NCBI GenBank assembly: GCA_902702965.1
Contig: CACRXP010000162.1
Span: 777,490 to 841,489 of the forward strand
From: Spirometra erinaceieuropaei
Taxonomy: Eukaryota > Platyhelminthes > Cestoda > Diphyllobothriidea > Diphyllobothriidae
Length of the DNA stretch: 64,000 nt
Direction: 5' to 3'
Shown: piece by piece, positions 13,518-24,811 of the stretch
Layout of the letters: each line of letters opens with the position of its first letter
Numbering within the stretch: position 1 is the first letter of the stretch
The notes under the pieces: generated by a model
The model's database searches: none
The model's input: the letters and a program-made list of their open reading frames with translations, nothing else
Told to the model about the DNA's origin: nothing
Position numbers and translations under genes: made by a program

Positions 13518-16032
13518 CTGTCATCGTCGCCATTTTAGATTTCAACGTATTTGTGCCAAATGCACGGAAAGATAAATTCGATTTTGTTAAAATAACAAGG
13601 CCATTTAAAACACTAAGTCCTAAATTTTCGACGAAATTAGCTAAGTTTTTGGCAATTTACGTGAAAAAAATAGAATTGTAAATAGTTTTCTATCTATTAA
13701 AAACTAATTCTATCGTACTGCCTGCGAAAGAAAACAAAAATCCATTCGTTTTGTGTCGAATTCTGCTTCTAACTATAACATGATTCTTGATCGAAATTCG
13801 CATGATATCACCTTAGTATTAGCAGATAGTGTCATTTTATGGTTATGACAATACGTTTTAATCTTATTGATTTACGCAGTCAGTGATTGTTGATTTTTTT
13901 GAGCAGTTATTTTACATTATGTGAAATGTATACCTACGAGAACATTTTTGCAAACTACGCCGTCAGTAATTGACCTGGTGAATGCATCGCTTCATCAACA
14001 AGAGCAAAATTGTTTTTGCCTAATGTTTGTCATCGTAATATGACTCCCGCTGGCTGTGGCCATTTTGCTTGCTTCAGAGCGTGCTACCTCGCTTTATCTG
14101 CAAACCGGTTTTGCATGTGTAACCGTTCAACTTATTTACCAGAAGGGAAACGGTAGATGGAAACATGTTTATAGTTGACTACGCTTCAAAGTCAAACGTT
14201 GGTTTCTTTTTTTATAAAAATCAGTCGGCTGGAGGCATAGGAAATTGCAGACAATAAAGCTAAGGCAAAATAATTTTGGATGCAGCGCACTGTTTGTCAT
14301 TTGCGATGATTTAACTTGACTCTCATTAAATATTTTAAAATATGACACACATTTTTTTTAACACTGTTTTGAAAATGACCCATAGTGATAAACTTGTAAA
14401 CCGTCTAGTACCTCGACATTGATTCTTATGGCTAGCATAAAATGCATAGTCGTTTCCTAAGAAATTCTGAAATTGTACGATCACTTAATAAATTGAACAT
14501 AATGGCGGGAAAACCTTTGGTATCTTTTGTTGATGAGAGCAACTAACACAAAATATTGTTAAAACAATTAAAATGTAAGAATTACTTCTTTCCCGCTTCT
14601 AACTTACTTGTGCACAATGGGGTTCAGTGTCTTACTTTAAAATCAATGGAGAAATCTTAACTTGACATTACAGTTGTGATTTTCGTGTGCCATGGCGGCT
14701 CACAGAATTGTTGCCAGGATTTTTATCCTTAAATGCCAATTTAATGTAATAAAATTAGACACATGAATACTTGAATATCGAATAAACATACGTCACTTTT
14801 GACGACAAGTGAGAACTTCTACATATGAACGGCTGTTGGAATTAACAATACCTGTTGATGTAATCTTTTCTTAGGCGACATTCCTAGCTACATGTGCATT
14901 CTCTTTCAAAACGTATTGTTTTTCACACATAACAAACGCCTGAGTGCTTAGTCTGTGACTTTTTGTGTATTATAGGGCATAATAAGGTAAATTCATCTTG
15001 CCGTACAATAAAATAAGAGCATTTGTCAAACAGGATGGCATATTGGTAAAAGTACACGAAAATTGCATTTAAACCTTTCCAAGTAAATTTTCATTCATTG
15101 AGTAATAACCAGGCTTTGGGCCACAATTTTCTGAAACACATTCTTTAGATAAAGGCAATAGGATTTTTGGACTCATAAATATATTTCCAAGCACGCTCAA
15201 ACAATTAGCTCCGAAAACATTCGATTCTTCTTTTGTTCAGAGGACATTAAATAAAAATAATAGAATCGGGCGGTTTCTTTAACATTTTGTTTTGGTTACT
15301 TTAATGGAAGTAAAACACTTCGATTGTCCAGACACATCAATCACGCGGAAAGTTATTTTTAAAAGGCGCTACCAAGCTGCAGAATTCAAAGATTACCTCA
15401 TTATTTTAAGCGCACAAAAAAGCCTACTTTAATTATTCACTGCAGTTGCATCCAGGCATTAAAATTGTATATGCGGGCGTTTATTATTTTGATCCATCCG
15501 AATTGAATCATGTTAAAAGTTACCGTTCATTCCACAATGATATTTGCAACCATTTAAGCAACAGAGCTTAGTTCATCCCTTAAAATGTTGTAGTGCATAT
15601 ACATGCATATGCACTCGTTAGAAACATGCCAGTGGGTCACAGAGCTTTGCAGACAGGTATATACAAATATGAGTTAAAACACTTATGGGCACAAATAGCA
15701 GAGCAATAATATCGCACAGTTTGTGCAGAATAGCTATGCAAGGACTTTTTTGTTTCAATTCTGGCTGTTCCATTTAGGTTAAACAATATTTTGACAAAAA
15801 TTACAATATTGATTTGACGTGAAATGCGTAAACATATCACTTAAAGCATCTACAGTGTAGTATATTCGGGATACAAATCAAGACTTCATGTGGAGAAACT
15901 CTTTTCAGAGAAATTTCAAAAATGTCCAGCTGAATGGACGTTGTGTTTCCGGTCGCAAATTAGGAGTAGGGACGTAGAAAACTTAAAGGGTATTGCCTCA
16001 TCGTTTTGGAAGCAAACACACTGTCATCGGCG
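13518..16032 (+). repeat. 2.5-kb tandem repeat, unit B
   Basis: Second unit of the duplication. It ends at CTGTCATCGGCG, the counterpart of the A/B joint, then diverges into unrelated sequence. Relative to unit A it has an insertion of about 50 bp at roughly 14772-14826 and many point differences, except within 13745-14272. No gene is recognisable, and the short frames at 13490-13681 and 15637-15840 are not conserved between units, which argues against coding. Confidence 0.9.
13745..14272 (+). repeat. 528-bp core identical in both tandem units (unit B copy)
   Basis: Partner of 11275-11802 at a constant offset of 2470 bp, identical at every position I checked. Divergence resumes at once at 14273 (TAATTTTGGA against TACGTTTCGG in unit A) and upstream of 13745. 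Confidence 0.95.
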
Positions 16033-16696
16033 ATGGAGAGAGTGAGTATGGGGTCCACATTGTCTAGTTGTGATCACGGTCTCGCCGACTGCTTAGTAAT
16101 TGGAGTTCGTCCACGGGTCGGTACCAAGAAATAACGCGTCAGTCATGTATGGTGATATGTGGCTAGGGAAAAAATCTCAAAATGTCGACAACGTATTTAT
16201 TTTCACTACGAGGAAAGTAATCCCGATCTAGCAGAATTCTACCCGTCATCTTCCTAGGTTACAGACTGCTACCCCTAGGCTTTTATTGATATCTTAATTA
16301 TGGGAATATCGTATAAAAAACGGCATATTGAACAACTATTAAGTCGCGTCCCACCCCGGGTTATCATAAAAATCAGAAAAATTTGGTAGTGGGACCAAGG
16401 GGGAAACACCGCGACAAGAATAAATGTCATGTGATATCGGCCGAATCTGGACTGCATCGAAGAAACCTGTGGACGAGATCAAGCAAACTTGTGGTAACGC
16501 ATGAAGTCAGTTTGAAAAATGGACCCCGTGTTTTTAGTGGCTGGGCACGCTCGAAACCGGAGAGACGGCCGACGTGCTTGACTGAGTTAACATCTGAAGA
16601 ATCAGCAAGATATTGAAAGCCTGTTGAACATGCACCCATTCATTGTACACTTTTGTGACCCTTCTTATAATTTACTAGATCCTTTGAGGATAGATA
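16033..16696. other. Unannotated spacer
   Basis: No gene or repeat recognised. Opposed frames of 77 and 70 codons overlap at 16383-16639, so at most one could be real. Neither has a recognisable motif, and the somewhat higher GC here makes chance frames longer. Confidence 0.4.
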
Positions 16697-17678
16697 AAGT
16701 GCGTGACTAATCTCATGAAATGTTGGTTAAAATACTGAAATGGGTTTTTGACTAAAAAAGGATTAAAAGGTGGCGTTAAAAAGTTAATTATTATTTAGCA
16801 AACCCTATGGTATGTCGGATTCGCCGGGATGTCGGCTTTTAAATGCACATCCTTCTGGTCTTCCACAGAAGCCGAACTCGGAAAAATCACTACTTATGTA
16901 GCATGCATATTTCACATTGATTTTGGATGGTCTGCCAAATTTAAATATATTTTATAGAATACAGTGCGCAAAAATACTATTTCTTTTACTTGTTTGGTAA
17001 AAAATCACATTTTATTAGTATGTCATATCCGACAAAAAGTGTATATTTATGTTTTGGAAATGTTTTCAGAATCCCGGATAATTTTGAGCCTCATTAGTCG
17101 TTGCATTCGCGTTTAGCGATTTCATTCTACATGCCGCATGCGTTCCGCATAAGAAAAATCATATATTCCTCTATGCCCTTCAGACAATGCTGTATAGAGC
17201 TCATAAAATTTTTTGATGGATGCGGGCTATGTTGTGCACTTCAAGAGGAGCATTGGTAAACGGGCGCGTGCCATGCCGTATATATAGACATCGGACGGTC
17301 TTAAAAAACCTAATTAGAATTTTTTAAAAAACGAAAGATAACCTTTCCTAGGGCATACATATAAATCCAGTATCGTTTTCTACCACACATGGAAGCATAC
17401 TTTGCGCATGTTTGCTATAAAATATATTTGAATTTGTATAATCACCCAAAATCAATGCAAAAAATTCATGCTACATAAAAAGCCACTTTTCACCAAGTAC
17501 GAGTTCTGCCGGAGATCAGCAGGAAGTGCATTCTAAGGCCGACATCCTGGCGAGTCCGAAATACTTTAGGATTATGCTACGTGATAATGAATATTACAGC
17601 GCCACCTTATTACTCCTTCTTAGTCAAAAACTCATTTCAGAATTTCAGTTAACATTTCATGAGATCCGTTACGCACTT
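16697..17678 (+). mobile_element. Foldback/long-TIR element, subfamily B, complete
   Basis: A 982-bp copy with the same architecture as the main family but a distinct terminal sequence. The left end is (A)AGTGCGTGACTAATCTCATG after TA, and the right end is CATGAGATCCGTTACGCACT. The inner arm keeps family landmarks such as CCGACATCCTG and a run resembling GTAGCATGCAT. The frame at 17526-17780 crosses the element end and is a chance ORF. I call it subfamily B because 37550-37803 shares the same GTGCGTGAC-type terminus. Confidence 0.8.
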
Positions 17679-18779
17679 CAAATTGATGGAGCTTCGGGTT
17701 TCAATAAAAGAGGGAATTGGAGGCAGCGAAGGACAACAGGTATTCTTTTTTTTAAGTTATTAAGAATGTACGGGATCTAAGTTAACAAGCATTATGCACA
17801 TGAATGCAGAATAAAAACGACAAAAAGAGGGAAATGAGGATGAAAATTTCTGACACATTGACTGTTTTCAAGCAGCTCAAACCAGCATGCCAACTCCTGG
17901 TCGCGATGACCTGGGATTGGGACGCAGAAATTTTGGTCATTGCGCTTCATGTAATCCGACGCTCTCATCGTTGAACTTCGGTTGTGATCCAGGGTCTAGT
18001 CTACTGTGAGCAGACTCGTTCACCGATCCGATTGCGGAACGTGCTCAGTTCGTTGCCGTGATCGAAAATCCTAACATAGGAGCTAGAAACCAAAAGAAAC
18101 ATATGGCGCAGTGGGGACTAGCAAATTCGCGTGAAGTGTTGCGTTTACGTCTGAGAACATTGCGGGATAAATCGCGTGCAAATCGCATACGGGACTTTCA
18201 TATCCCTTTCCTGCCTGGTGTTCCTTTTATTTAAAATGCCGCAAGACCACTTTGTAGGCTAGAACGAGGTCGGATAATTGGTTAATTGACTTGGCGTACG
18301 AATTCTACATTAAAATTAATTGCCGATTACTTTGCTTTTGACTCGTTTGGGTTTGCTCGAGAGCAAATAAGTGACCCTGTCTTAGGCTGTGGCTAACGAA
18401 GGACAAACATGTATATACACGAATCACTGCAGCCTCATGATTATACATCCTTTTCGCCAATCCTTTGAGCATTGAGCGTCGGTATTTATTTGGCCAATAA
18501 AAGCAATTTTTACTGACCGCGAGGCCTTCCGGACGACGACTTATTTCGGCTACAGAGCAAAATAGATACTCCCGTAATTGTAGTGGAAAAAATCAAAAGA
18601 TGCCCAATTTGGGGGCACAGTGTTTTTGAGTAAAGTTCTGTTTTCTACATGCCCATATGTCGCTGGAGATCCTTGGGTTACATGAACAAGCATGAAAAAA
18701 AATGAATTGCTGTCATAGACAAGTAAGGCAGAAGAATAGCCTGACCCCCGCAGTGAGCTGCAACACAAATGCCTTGCAT
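17679..18779. other. Unannotated spacer
   Basis: Nothing recognised. GC rises at about 17880-18120 without an ORF worth reporting, and there is no B-box-like or LTR-like signal. Confidence 0.4.
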
Positions 18780-19390
18780 CAAAAGCAGGAGTCAGCTTGG
18801 ATCACAACACGCGTTAATCAGGCTGCGCGAGGTCCGCGCGGTCCCATTACTACTGTCGTACACACGCGTTTGAGGCGTTTTAGACGTGGACCTCCACTCA
18901 GCGTTCACTGATGTGCCCAATCACATTATGCGTCCATTGACCAACTCTGACGCTTGATTGGTGCATGCGAGAGACGCAAGAGGGAGCGAAACCGACACAA
19001 GGCGGCACAACACACTGGCACATTCCTCAGTATAATAGAGCTGACGCGCCTAGATCTAGCAGGGCGCACCTGGAAGGGTGACAACTAAGGGGAAAACTTC
19101 GTGCTCCCAAGGACAGTGGGTCGATTTTCAGTGGTTCTGTCACGCATGCTAGATGCGGGTGGGACGCGCACGTGTGTGGCACGCGGGTAGACTGCGCGTA
19201 AGCCGCTGCGTGGTCGTCTCGACGTTGTCTTGCTTTCACAGGAAAGGTAGTAAAGGAGGAGAGAATCCAGAAAGTGTTTCGCAAGCCCGCAACCACCAAA
19301 AACTGAGTGAAGCGCAAGCCACTGCCGCTACGCCCACGCTGTGGGGCACGCAGTGAACACAATGGCTTGCGACGGTCCACCAACTTCAGC
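18780..19390. other. GC-rich island of unknown nature
   Basis: This stretch of about 600 bp is clearly richer in G+C and in CpG than the AT-rich DNA around it, with several runs such as GCGCGAGG and GACGCGCACGTG. Overlapping open frames occur on both strands (minus 19027-19383, 118 codons; plus 19153-19356, 67 codons). Neither has a recognisable domain, and low stop density is expected at this GC. It could be a repeat from a different element class, a promoter or CpG-island-like region, or transferred sequence. It lies about 500 bp upstream of the PLE relic and might be that element's 5' region, but I have no direct evidence for that. Confidence 0.35.
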
Positions 19391-19869
19391 AGGCGTGTAC
19401 TGACTTTTGAAAATTATCAAACAAAACGCCCCATATTGGTGATTTTGAGTCTCACCTCCTTGTCACACCGGTGATGTTTGTCTGTAATACGGGAAGTTTT
19501 AGATGAAAAAGTAAAGTCATGGAACCTTATTAAGTGCGGATGATCAAAACACCCAAAGATATAGACCTACAAGCTTTCAAAAGAAAGTTAAACCAGTTTA
19601 ACCGGGCAGTGACGGGGGGAGTTAGACGAGTGAATACCATCATCATAGCTTTAAAAAGGCAACAAACAAACAATTTTGTAACCCGGTTGCTCTAGTATGT
19701 GTAAGGAAGGGCATAATAAAAGGGGCCGAATTTTATTGACCAATTTTGCCATTTTGACCTTCCATCTGTTGTAACCGAAAAAAAGCAGTAAAAGAACAAG
19801 TTTTGGCGTCAGTAACAGAAAAATGAGAACTAGTGCATTAAGTGGACCGTCTATATAAAAATCATAGCA
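19391..19869. other. Spacer between GC island and PLE relic
   Basis: AT-rich, with no ORF or motif recognised. It could hold the eroded 5' part of the Penelope-like element, but I cannot align it to anything in the window. Confidence 0.3.
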
Positions 19870-19871
19870 AA

Positions 19872-20198
19872 AATTTTTCACACACTACTGGTTCATCATA
19901 TGATAAAGGCAGACTAGGCATGCGAAGCTCGCCGTATCATGCGATTGCAAAGTGGCTAGCAGAGAAACGCAAGCCTGCACGGCATCAGCTAGCACCACGC
20001 AGCTCCCAAGTTAGCTTCGAATTCTTTGACGACGTCAAAGACCTTAACTTTAACGGCATGATAATGTCCTCGCTAGATGCCTTATCAATTTTACAAACAT
20101 TCCGGTTACCGAGACAGTTGAATACATCTGTGAATTGCTATCAACCAATCTGTAAAAAGTATAATTTCCGCCAAAGGCACTTAGGAGTCTACTACTAA
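19872..20198 (+). pseudogene. PLE RT fragment, N-terminal part
   Basis: Open frame (ORF start at 19842) whose residues from about position 28 match the PLE RT fingers/palm layout: a glycine-poor lead, SPYHAIAKWLAE, then a region ending in DLNFNGM and SLDA, the motif-A area with the catalytic aspartate in SLD. After about 20090 the homologous reading moves to another frame (TETVEYIC-like), showing a frameshift, so the last 35 residues of this frame are not PLE sequence. Confidence 0.75.
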
Positions 20199-20205
20199 GA
20201 TGCAC

Positions 20206-20650
20206 ATTAAACGTGTAGTTCCTGTTTGACAACCAACTCTATAGACAACTAGACGGCGTTGCTATGGGTTCACACCTTGGACCTCTCCTGGCCAATGTCT
20301 TCATGAGATAATTGGAGAGATTCCAACTAAGCGATCAGAACGATAAGCTGAAACATTACGGTCGCTATGTTGATGAGATCTTTGAAACTGCCGCTGAAGA
20401 AACCTGCGTATCTACATTCCTAAGTGCTATAAATCAGAAAAATCCTTCGGTCAAATTTACGTTGGAGATAAAAACGACCGGTTCGCTTACTTTCTTAGAT
20501 GTTCTTCTAAGCGGGAGACCAGACGAGAGTGTCCGAAGATGCGTCTCTCGAAAGAAAACCTGGTTTGTACAATACACAGACTTCGTAGATTTCACACCCT
20601 CCATCAAAAATGACATCTGTTCCGGTGTTTGGCATATAGAGGCAGAATAA
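20206..20650 (+). pseudogene. PLE RT fragment, motifs B to E
   Basis: The reading starts around CTLNV and QLYRQLDGVAMGSHLGPLLA (motif B area, about 20235-20300). It then meets an in-frame TAA at 20309-20311 and continues as the 112-codon frame at 20312-20650. Residues 19-22 of that frame are YVDE where active PLE RTs have YVDD: one of the two paired catalytic aspartates is replaced by glutamate (GAG at 20375-20377). Next come NPSVKFTLE, GSLTFLDVLL and a KKTWFVQYTDFVDF segment typical of PLE. The stop, frameshift and changed motif make this an inactive relic. Confidence 0.85.
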
Positions 20651-20960
20651 TTTGCTCAAGAGATAGCACTAGGGTGGATGTCAGAAAAATCCCGGATTTC
20701 CTTCGCGAAAATGCGTTTCCTGACAGGTGCACTGCAAAGAACATTGCTGAATAACCGGTTAATCCCGCCACCCCGACTGCCAAATAAAACATTTTTCCTC
20801 AAAGTCCCTTTTTAGGGGGACGCTACGAGTAAATTCCTGAGAAGACGCCTTGATTAAGTTGTCTCCCTACCCTTCCCAACAACAAGGATTCAACTTTCAT
20901 ATTTTATTAACCCTATTTTAAATGGAGAATGTAAGGATAGGTTGCTGACTCAGACTACCT

Positions 20961-21374
20961 GACGAAGGTCGACTAATGCTGCTACTTTCCGCGTTTTCCC
21001 GCTCTCACTCCGTCCCTGACACGGACTGCTATTACTCCCCCCCCACGCATCCCCCACATTCTCCCATCCTGCCCGTGTTTTAAAGCGAACATTAATCGAT
21101 TTCCGTTATCAGTGACATGTTTTAACTTCTACCCCATTACCATATAATTGTACTAGCGCGATGTGGATTTATCGAAAGCTATGTATGTCAGCCACCTCGT
21201 CTTCTGATTACTGTTAAGGGAATTTTTGCAACTCTAAAAGTGAAATGTGTTTTATAGAAATCATGCACAAATTATGCCTTACTTTATTCGGTTGGTAGAA
21301 AATTGTGTTATATTTGAATTTTTAATTGAAAGACCTATATTTGGACTGTGAAAACGCTGTTGAACCCCCGAAGC
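20961..21374. other. Spacer with C-run
   Basis: Contains a pyrimidine-rich stretch with an eight-base C run at about 21038-21046. It may be the 3' tail of the PLE or of another retroelement, but no signal confirms that. Confidence 0.3.
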
Positions 21375-21490
21375 ATCTTCCTATATCATGCGTCGCTGTG
21401 CGGCTGCTGGTTGGGGTCGGGAGAGATAACCCATAGGGCAAAAGGGAGCGTGTTCCATACAAACGATCGGTGAGCACCTCTCGACTGCTG
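21375..21490 (+). repeat. SINE body module, isolated copy
   Basis: Shares the order TATATCATGCG.CGCTGTGCGGCTGCT, a GAGAGA-rich run, GGCA.AA.GGA, TTCC and ACGATCGGTGAGC with the modules at about 36885, 41365 and 41670. No tRNA-like head is attached here. The element has decayed, with GGGTCGGGAGAGATA in place of GGGCTCGAGAGAGAG. Confidence 0.65.
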
Positions 21491-22868
21491 ATGACATTTA
21501 TTTCCCATTGAGGCTCTGTTCTACTTAATATTTGATAGGTCAGATGTCTTTGCATGCTTATCAAAATACACTACCCAGAATTATAAATTTCGCACAACTC
21601 ATTTTGGATACTCAGTTTGGTTAAATAACTTGCGCAGCCGCAACCCGTCCGTGAAATAATTATCGTCTTATGCGCATCTCATTAAACTAAACCATTTTTG
21701 GACTTTTGAATTTCATAAATTACCGCGCGATAATTTATCATGACTGAGAAACTGACTCAGTGATACAGAAAGTATTTGCATTGGACATATGAAAGTTTCG
21801 AAGAATTCTTTGTTTCGCGGTAACCTCGTACTAGCGTATCCCTTACTGGTTAGGGGGAACTTGTTTGAGCAAAACGTCTCGCCCTCAAACCAAACAATTT
21901 GAAAAGTTATTCATGTCATTGAAATTTCCGAACAAAAAGAAGAAGTCAGTGGCACTTTCCAACGGCAATTCAGACAAATCAACTAACGTGCAGTCGATTT
22001 GGGCGTAACAAATGTCTAATTACAGCCGTGGACCAAAGGACAATAGACATGTTCTCTCTTTTACTACTGATTCACAAATAGAAAAACACAAAGTCGGTTT
22101 GGCGACATCAGAAATTTGAAAAAATTGACAATAAAGCGAAGAAAGTTTCCCCCTACTTATTGTAGGATCCCCAAACAAAATAGGTAAAAATATGCTGCTT
22201 AATGAAGTATTTTTGATTTAGGCGTGTGTTTAAGATCACCCTAGAGAAGACCTTACCCTTTTTTATGCTGCAGACATATCTATTATGCAAATGCATCGAC
22301 ATATTCTTTCGTTACTCGCAAAAAAATTGAACACTTGTAAGTTATTACGTCAAAAAATTGAATACGTGTTTGCACTTGCCTAGAACATCAAGCAGTTACT
22401 TTATTTAAACTATAAAATGCCCAAATTACTTACTGGATTTTGATCTGTTGAGTTCATAGGAAATAATCTTTCCTCTGAATTACTAAGTCAAAAAGCCTGA
22501 GAGTGTATATGGACAGTTTGATTCAACAATTCTTTAAATGACTAGGAGCTTACACTTTTGTGAATTTTGTTTGCACGGTTGAATCAGTTTCCTCGAATAC
22601 TAAAAAAATATAAATGGATATTTACGCTTAGAAACAGAATTTCACTCTAGACGCAAAAGTTCAGATATAGCAAGCGCATTATAAGGAAATGGCATGCATG
22701 CAGGCTGTATTATATGGTAGACATGAAACCTTTTGGTTGGAATTCAATCTCTTTCGCTCTCTCAAGTTTAGGCAATTTTCTGCTCTGCGTGATGCTATGA
22801 ACCACATCTGCGCTGCTGCGAGTGCATCTACATTAGAGCAGTCAGGTTGATTAAAGGTGGCGTAGGGA
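21491..22868. other. Unannotated AT-rich DNA
   Basis: No gene or repeat recognised between the isolated SINE body and the 3' end of the LINE. Confidence 0.4.
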
Positions 22869-22885
22869 GAGAGAGAGGAAGTCAC

Positions 22886-22891
22886 TTTATT
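22886..22891 (-). promoter_or_regulatory. LINE poly-A signal
   Basis: AATAAA on the minus strand (TTTATT on the plus), about 160 bases after the last recognisable LINE coding sequence and shortly before the similarity ends. Its place fits the 3' end of the element's transcript. Confidence 0.55.
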
Positions 22892-23049
22892 TTGAAATCG
22901 TAAATACAAAATTTTCAGCAAAAAATTGGCTCCATTCACTATGGGCAGCAAATAAGTGAATATATTATTCAAGTGTCAAAGTTTAACTTAAAAAAATTAT
23001 TATGAGGATAGTTCGAGTTTTAGCTTCCTTATTTCTTTCTCTTTCCAGG

Positions 23050-24786
23050 TAAGATAGCGCGCTAGGAATGGCAATACAGAAGCTCGATAAGCCGATGTGC
23101 GACAGGATATAAGTCGGAAGCTACGGCGCATCGGGCGGGAAGACTTCGTAGACATAAGATCAGAATGTAGGGGATGGGCAACGTCATCTAGAATTCGACC
23201 AGCAAATTGTTTGACCGCATTGAAGTGTCGTTGTAAGATAGTGTCAACTAAAAAAGGTAAGAAACACCAGCAGCAGAAAAGAGCAAACGGAGGACTGGTT
23301 TCAAAATTAAAAGATTCCTTTTAAGCAATGCAGAAAAAATGACAGGAGAGTAGTATTGGATAAGAGGATGAATGCAGGCATCGATGAATCGCCAGACTAA
23401 GGGTTGAGGTGTGTAGTAGGAACGTAAACGACGAATGAAATAAAGACATTTACGAACTTTAATAAATAGAAACTCAATATCGAGGGAAAAGGAAAGGTTT
23501 GATGACAAAGTAACGCCGAGGTACCTGAAAGAGGATATTTCGTTAGGAAGAATGTCAGAGGATTCAGGATTGGGAGAGGGCCGCCGATGAAAAATACACT
23601 GAACGGATTATTGGTTGTTAATTAGGAGACGATTTTCCTCCGACCACGCCACGACAATGTTTAGGCCATTCTTTAGAGACCGAAGGGGGGGTCTGACTTT
23701 TGAGAGGGTGTCCAACAACCACATCATCAGCATACTTGACCAGAAGACAGTAATTAGGGGGCCTTAGATAGTCAGTGTGGAGGGAGAAAAGGTGAGGGGA
23801 TAGAATGGAACCTCGATGAAAACCACAGTCATTGGTGAAGATCGTAGGTTTCCGCTTGCCAGATTGGACAAAGTGAGTGCGGAAGGTAAAATAATCGGTA
23901 AGCCAAGAGACGACCCAGCCTGGAGAGCCGCACGGGGAGGTTTTGGTAAAGAGAAAAGGGCGCGAGACGGTATTGAAAGCGGAGAAGTAATCAAGAAAAG
24001 CGCACGCATACTCGCGGCAACCCTTGTCTAATGCTTTTAGAGCAGAGTGGACCACAAGATCAACAGCGTCGTAAGTACTGTGTTTGGCTTAGTATGCAGA
24101 TTGTAAAGGGTCCAAAAAACTGGAAGAAAAAGGCTTTATGATACCTAGGGCAACTCTTTCAACAAGCTTTAGTATTGCTGAGGAGCAGGCAACTGGACGA
24201 AAAGATTTAGAACCGAAGTAAGCGGGCTTTTTAGGGATGGCAGTGATTCTCACTGTGCGCCAGGTGTCGGGAATCTTGGACTCCATGAAAGACATATTGA
24301 TTAGGTGCGTTAAAATAGAGGCTTTATGAGAACTGCAAGATTAAGGAAGAAAAGCCGAGAAATCGTCTGGTCCGGCAGCTGTTGATCCACGGACCATTTT
24401 AAGGTCTTTCTTAACTGTTGCCAAAGACACGGGTTGGAATGTACACGGTGATAGGGGAAAGTCATCTAAGGGAAGATGGGAGTCATTGTGACTAAATATA
24501 AAATTTTTATTTAGGGAGTCTAAATCTGCATCCACACGCACCAGTGTTTTGCAATGGCCAGTGAGACGCTAAAGATTTTTCCAAATCTCAGTAGAGGCAG
24601 CTGAAAATGGGAAGGAATATGTGAAAAAAGTTGACTGACAAACGGGCTATTTAGTCTGTTAATCTCGGTTTTTATGAAGGCGGTAACGTCCTTAAGGCTA
24701 CCACGTAAGCCTAGCTTGTAAAGGAGTTCTTTTTTACGTCTTAATGATTTCAGATAGGAGGAGGAAATTCTACCCGATCGTACCAT
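23050..24786 (-). pseudogene. LINE reverse transcriptase and C-terminus (broken)
   Basis: Pieces read in order as follows. 24520-24786 is the linker with ISSSYLKSLRRKKELL. 24341-24541 ends in GSTAAGPDDFSAFLP, the usual RT entry. 24089-24295 carries SFRPVACSSAILKLVERV and DPLQSAY. 23618-24055 carries motif A FLDYFSAFNTV, motif B RGSILSPHLF and motif C KYADDVV (YADD at 23734-23723). 23248-23508 has the thumb with SSNLSFSLDIEF and RRLR. A tail with LARYLTW-like sequence ends near 23050. The family needs one continuous RT; here it spans at least two frames with stops, so it is inactive. The YADD catalytic box is intact. Confidence 0.88.
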
Positions 24787-24811
24787 TACAGTATCAAGAG
24801 GACAGCAAATA

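Larger units (their letters stand above)
19870..20960 (+). mobile_element. Penelope-like retroelement relic (RT region)
   Basis: Penelope-like elements encode a reverse transcriptase, often with a GIY-YIG endonuclease, and insert by target-primed reverse transcription. Here only the RT part is visible, in at least two frames. The first piece carries SPYHAIAKWLAE and a DLNFNGM...SLD segment. The second carries MGSHLGPLLANVF, then YVDEIF and a GSLTFLDVLL segment, which is the usual PLE order. A thumb-like tail with a KFLRRRL run follows to about 20850-20960. I see no GIY-YIG domain, so the 3' part is lost or decayed. The copy has a frameshift, stops and a changed catalytic site, so it is dead. 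Confidence 0.85.

Noticed and set aside
19027..19383. 118-codon frame in the GC-rich island as a gene
   Set aside because: Stops are rare at this GC on both strands, a second frame overlaps it on the other strand, and no domain is visible.
23816..24031. Plus-strand frame over the LINE RT
   Set aside because: It is the antisense shadow of the RT motif-A region.
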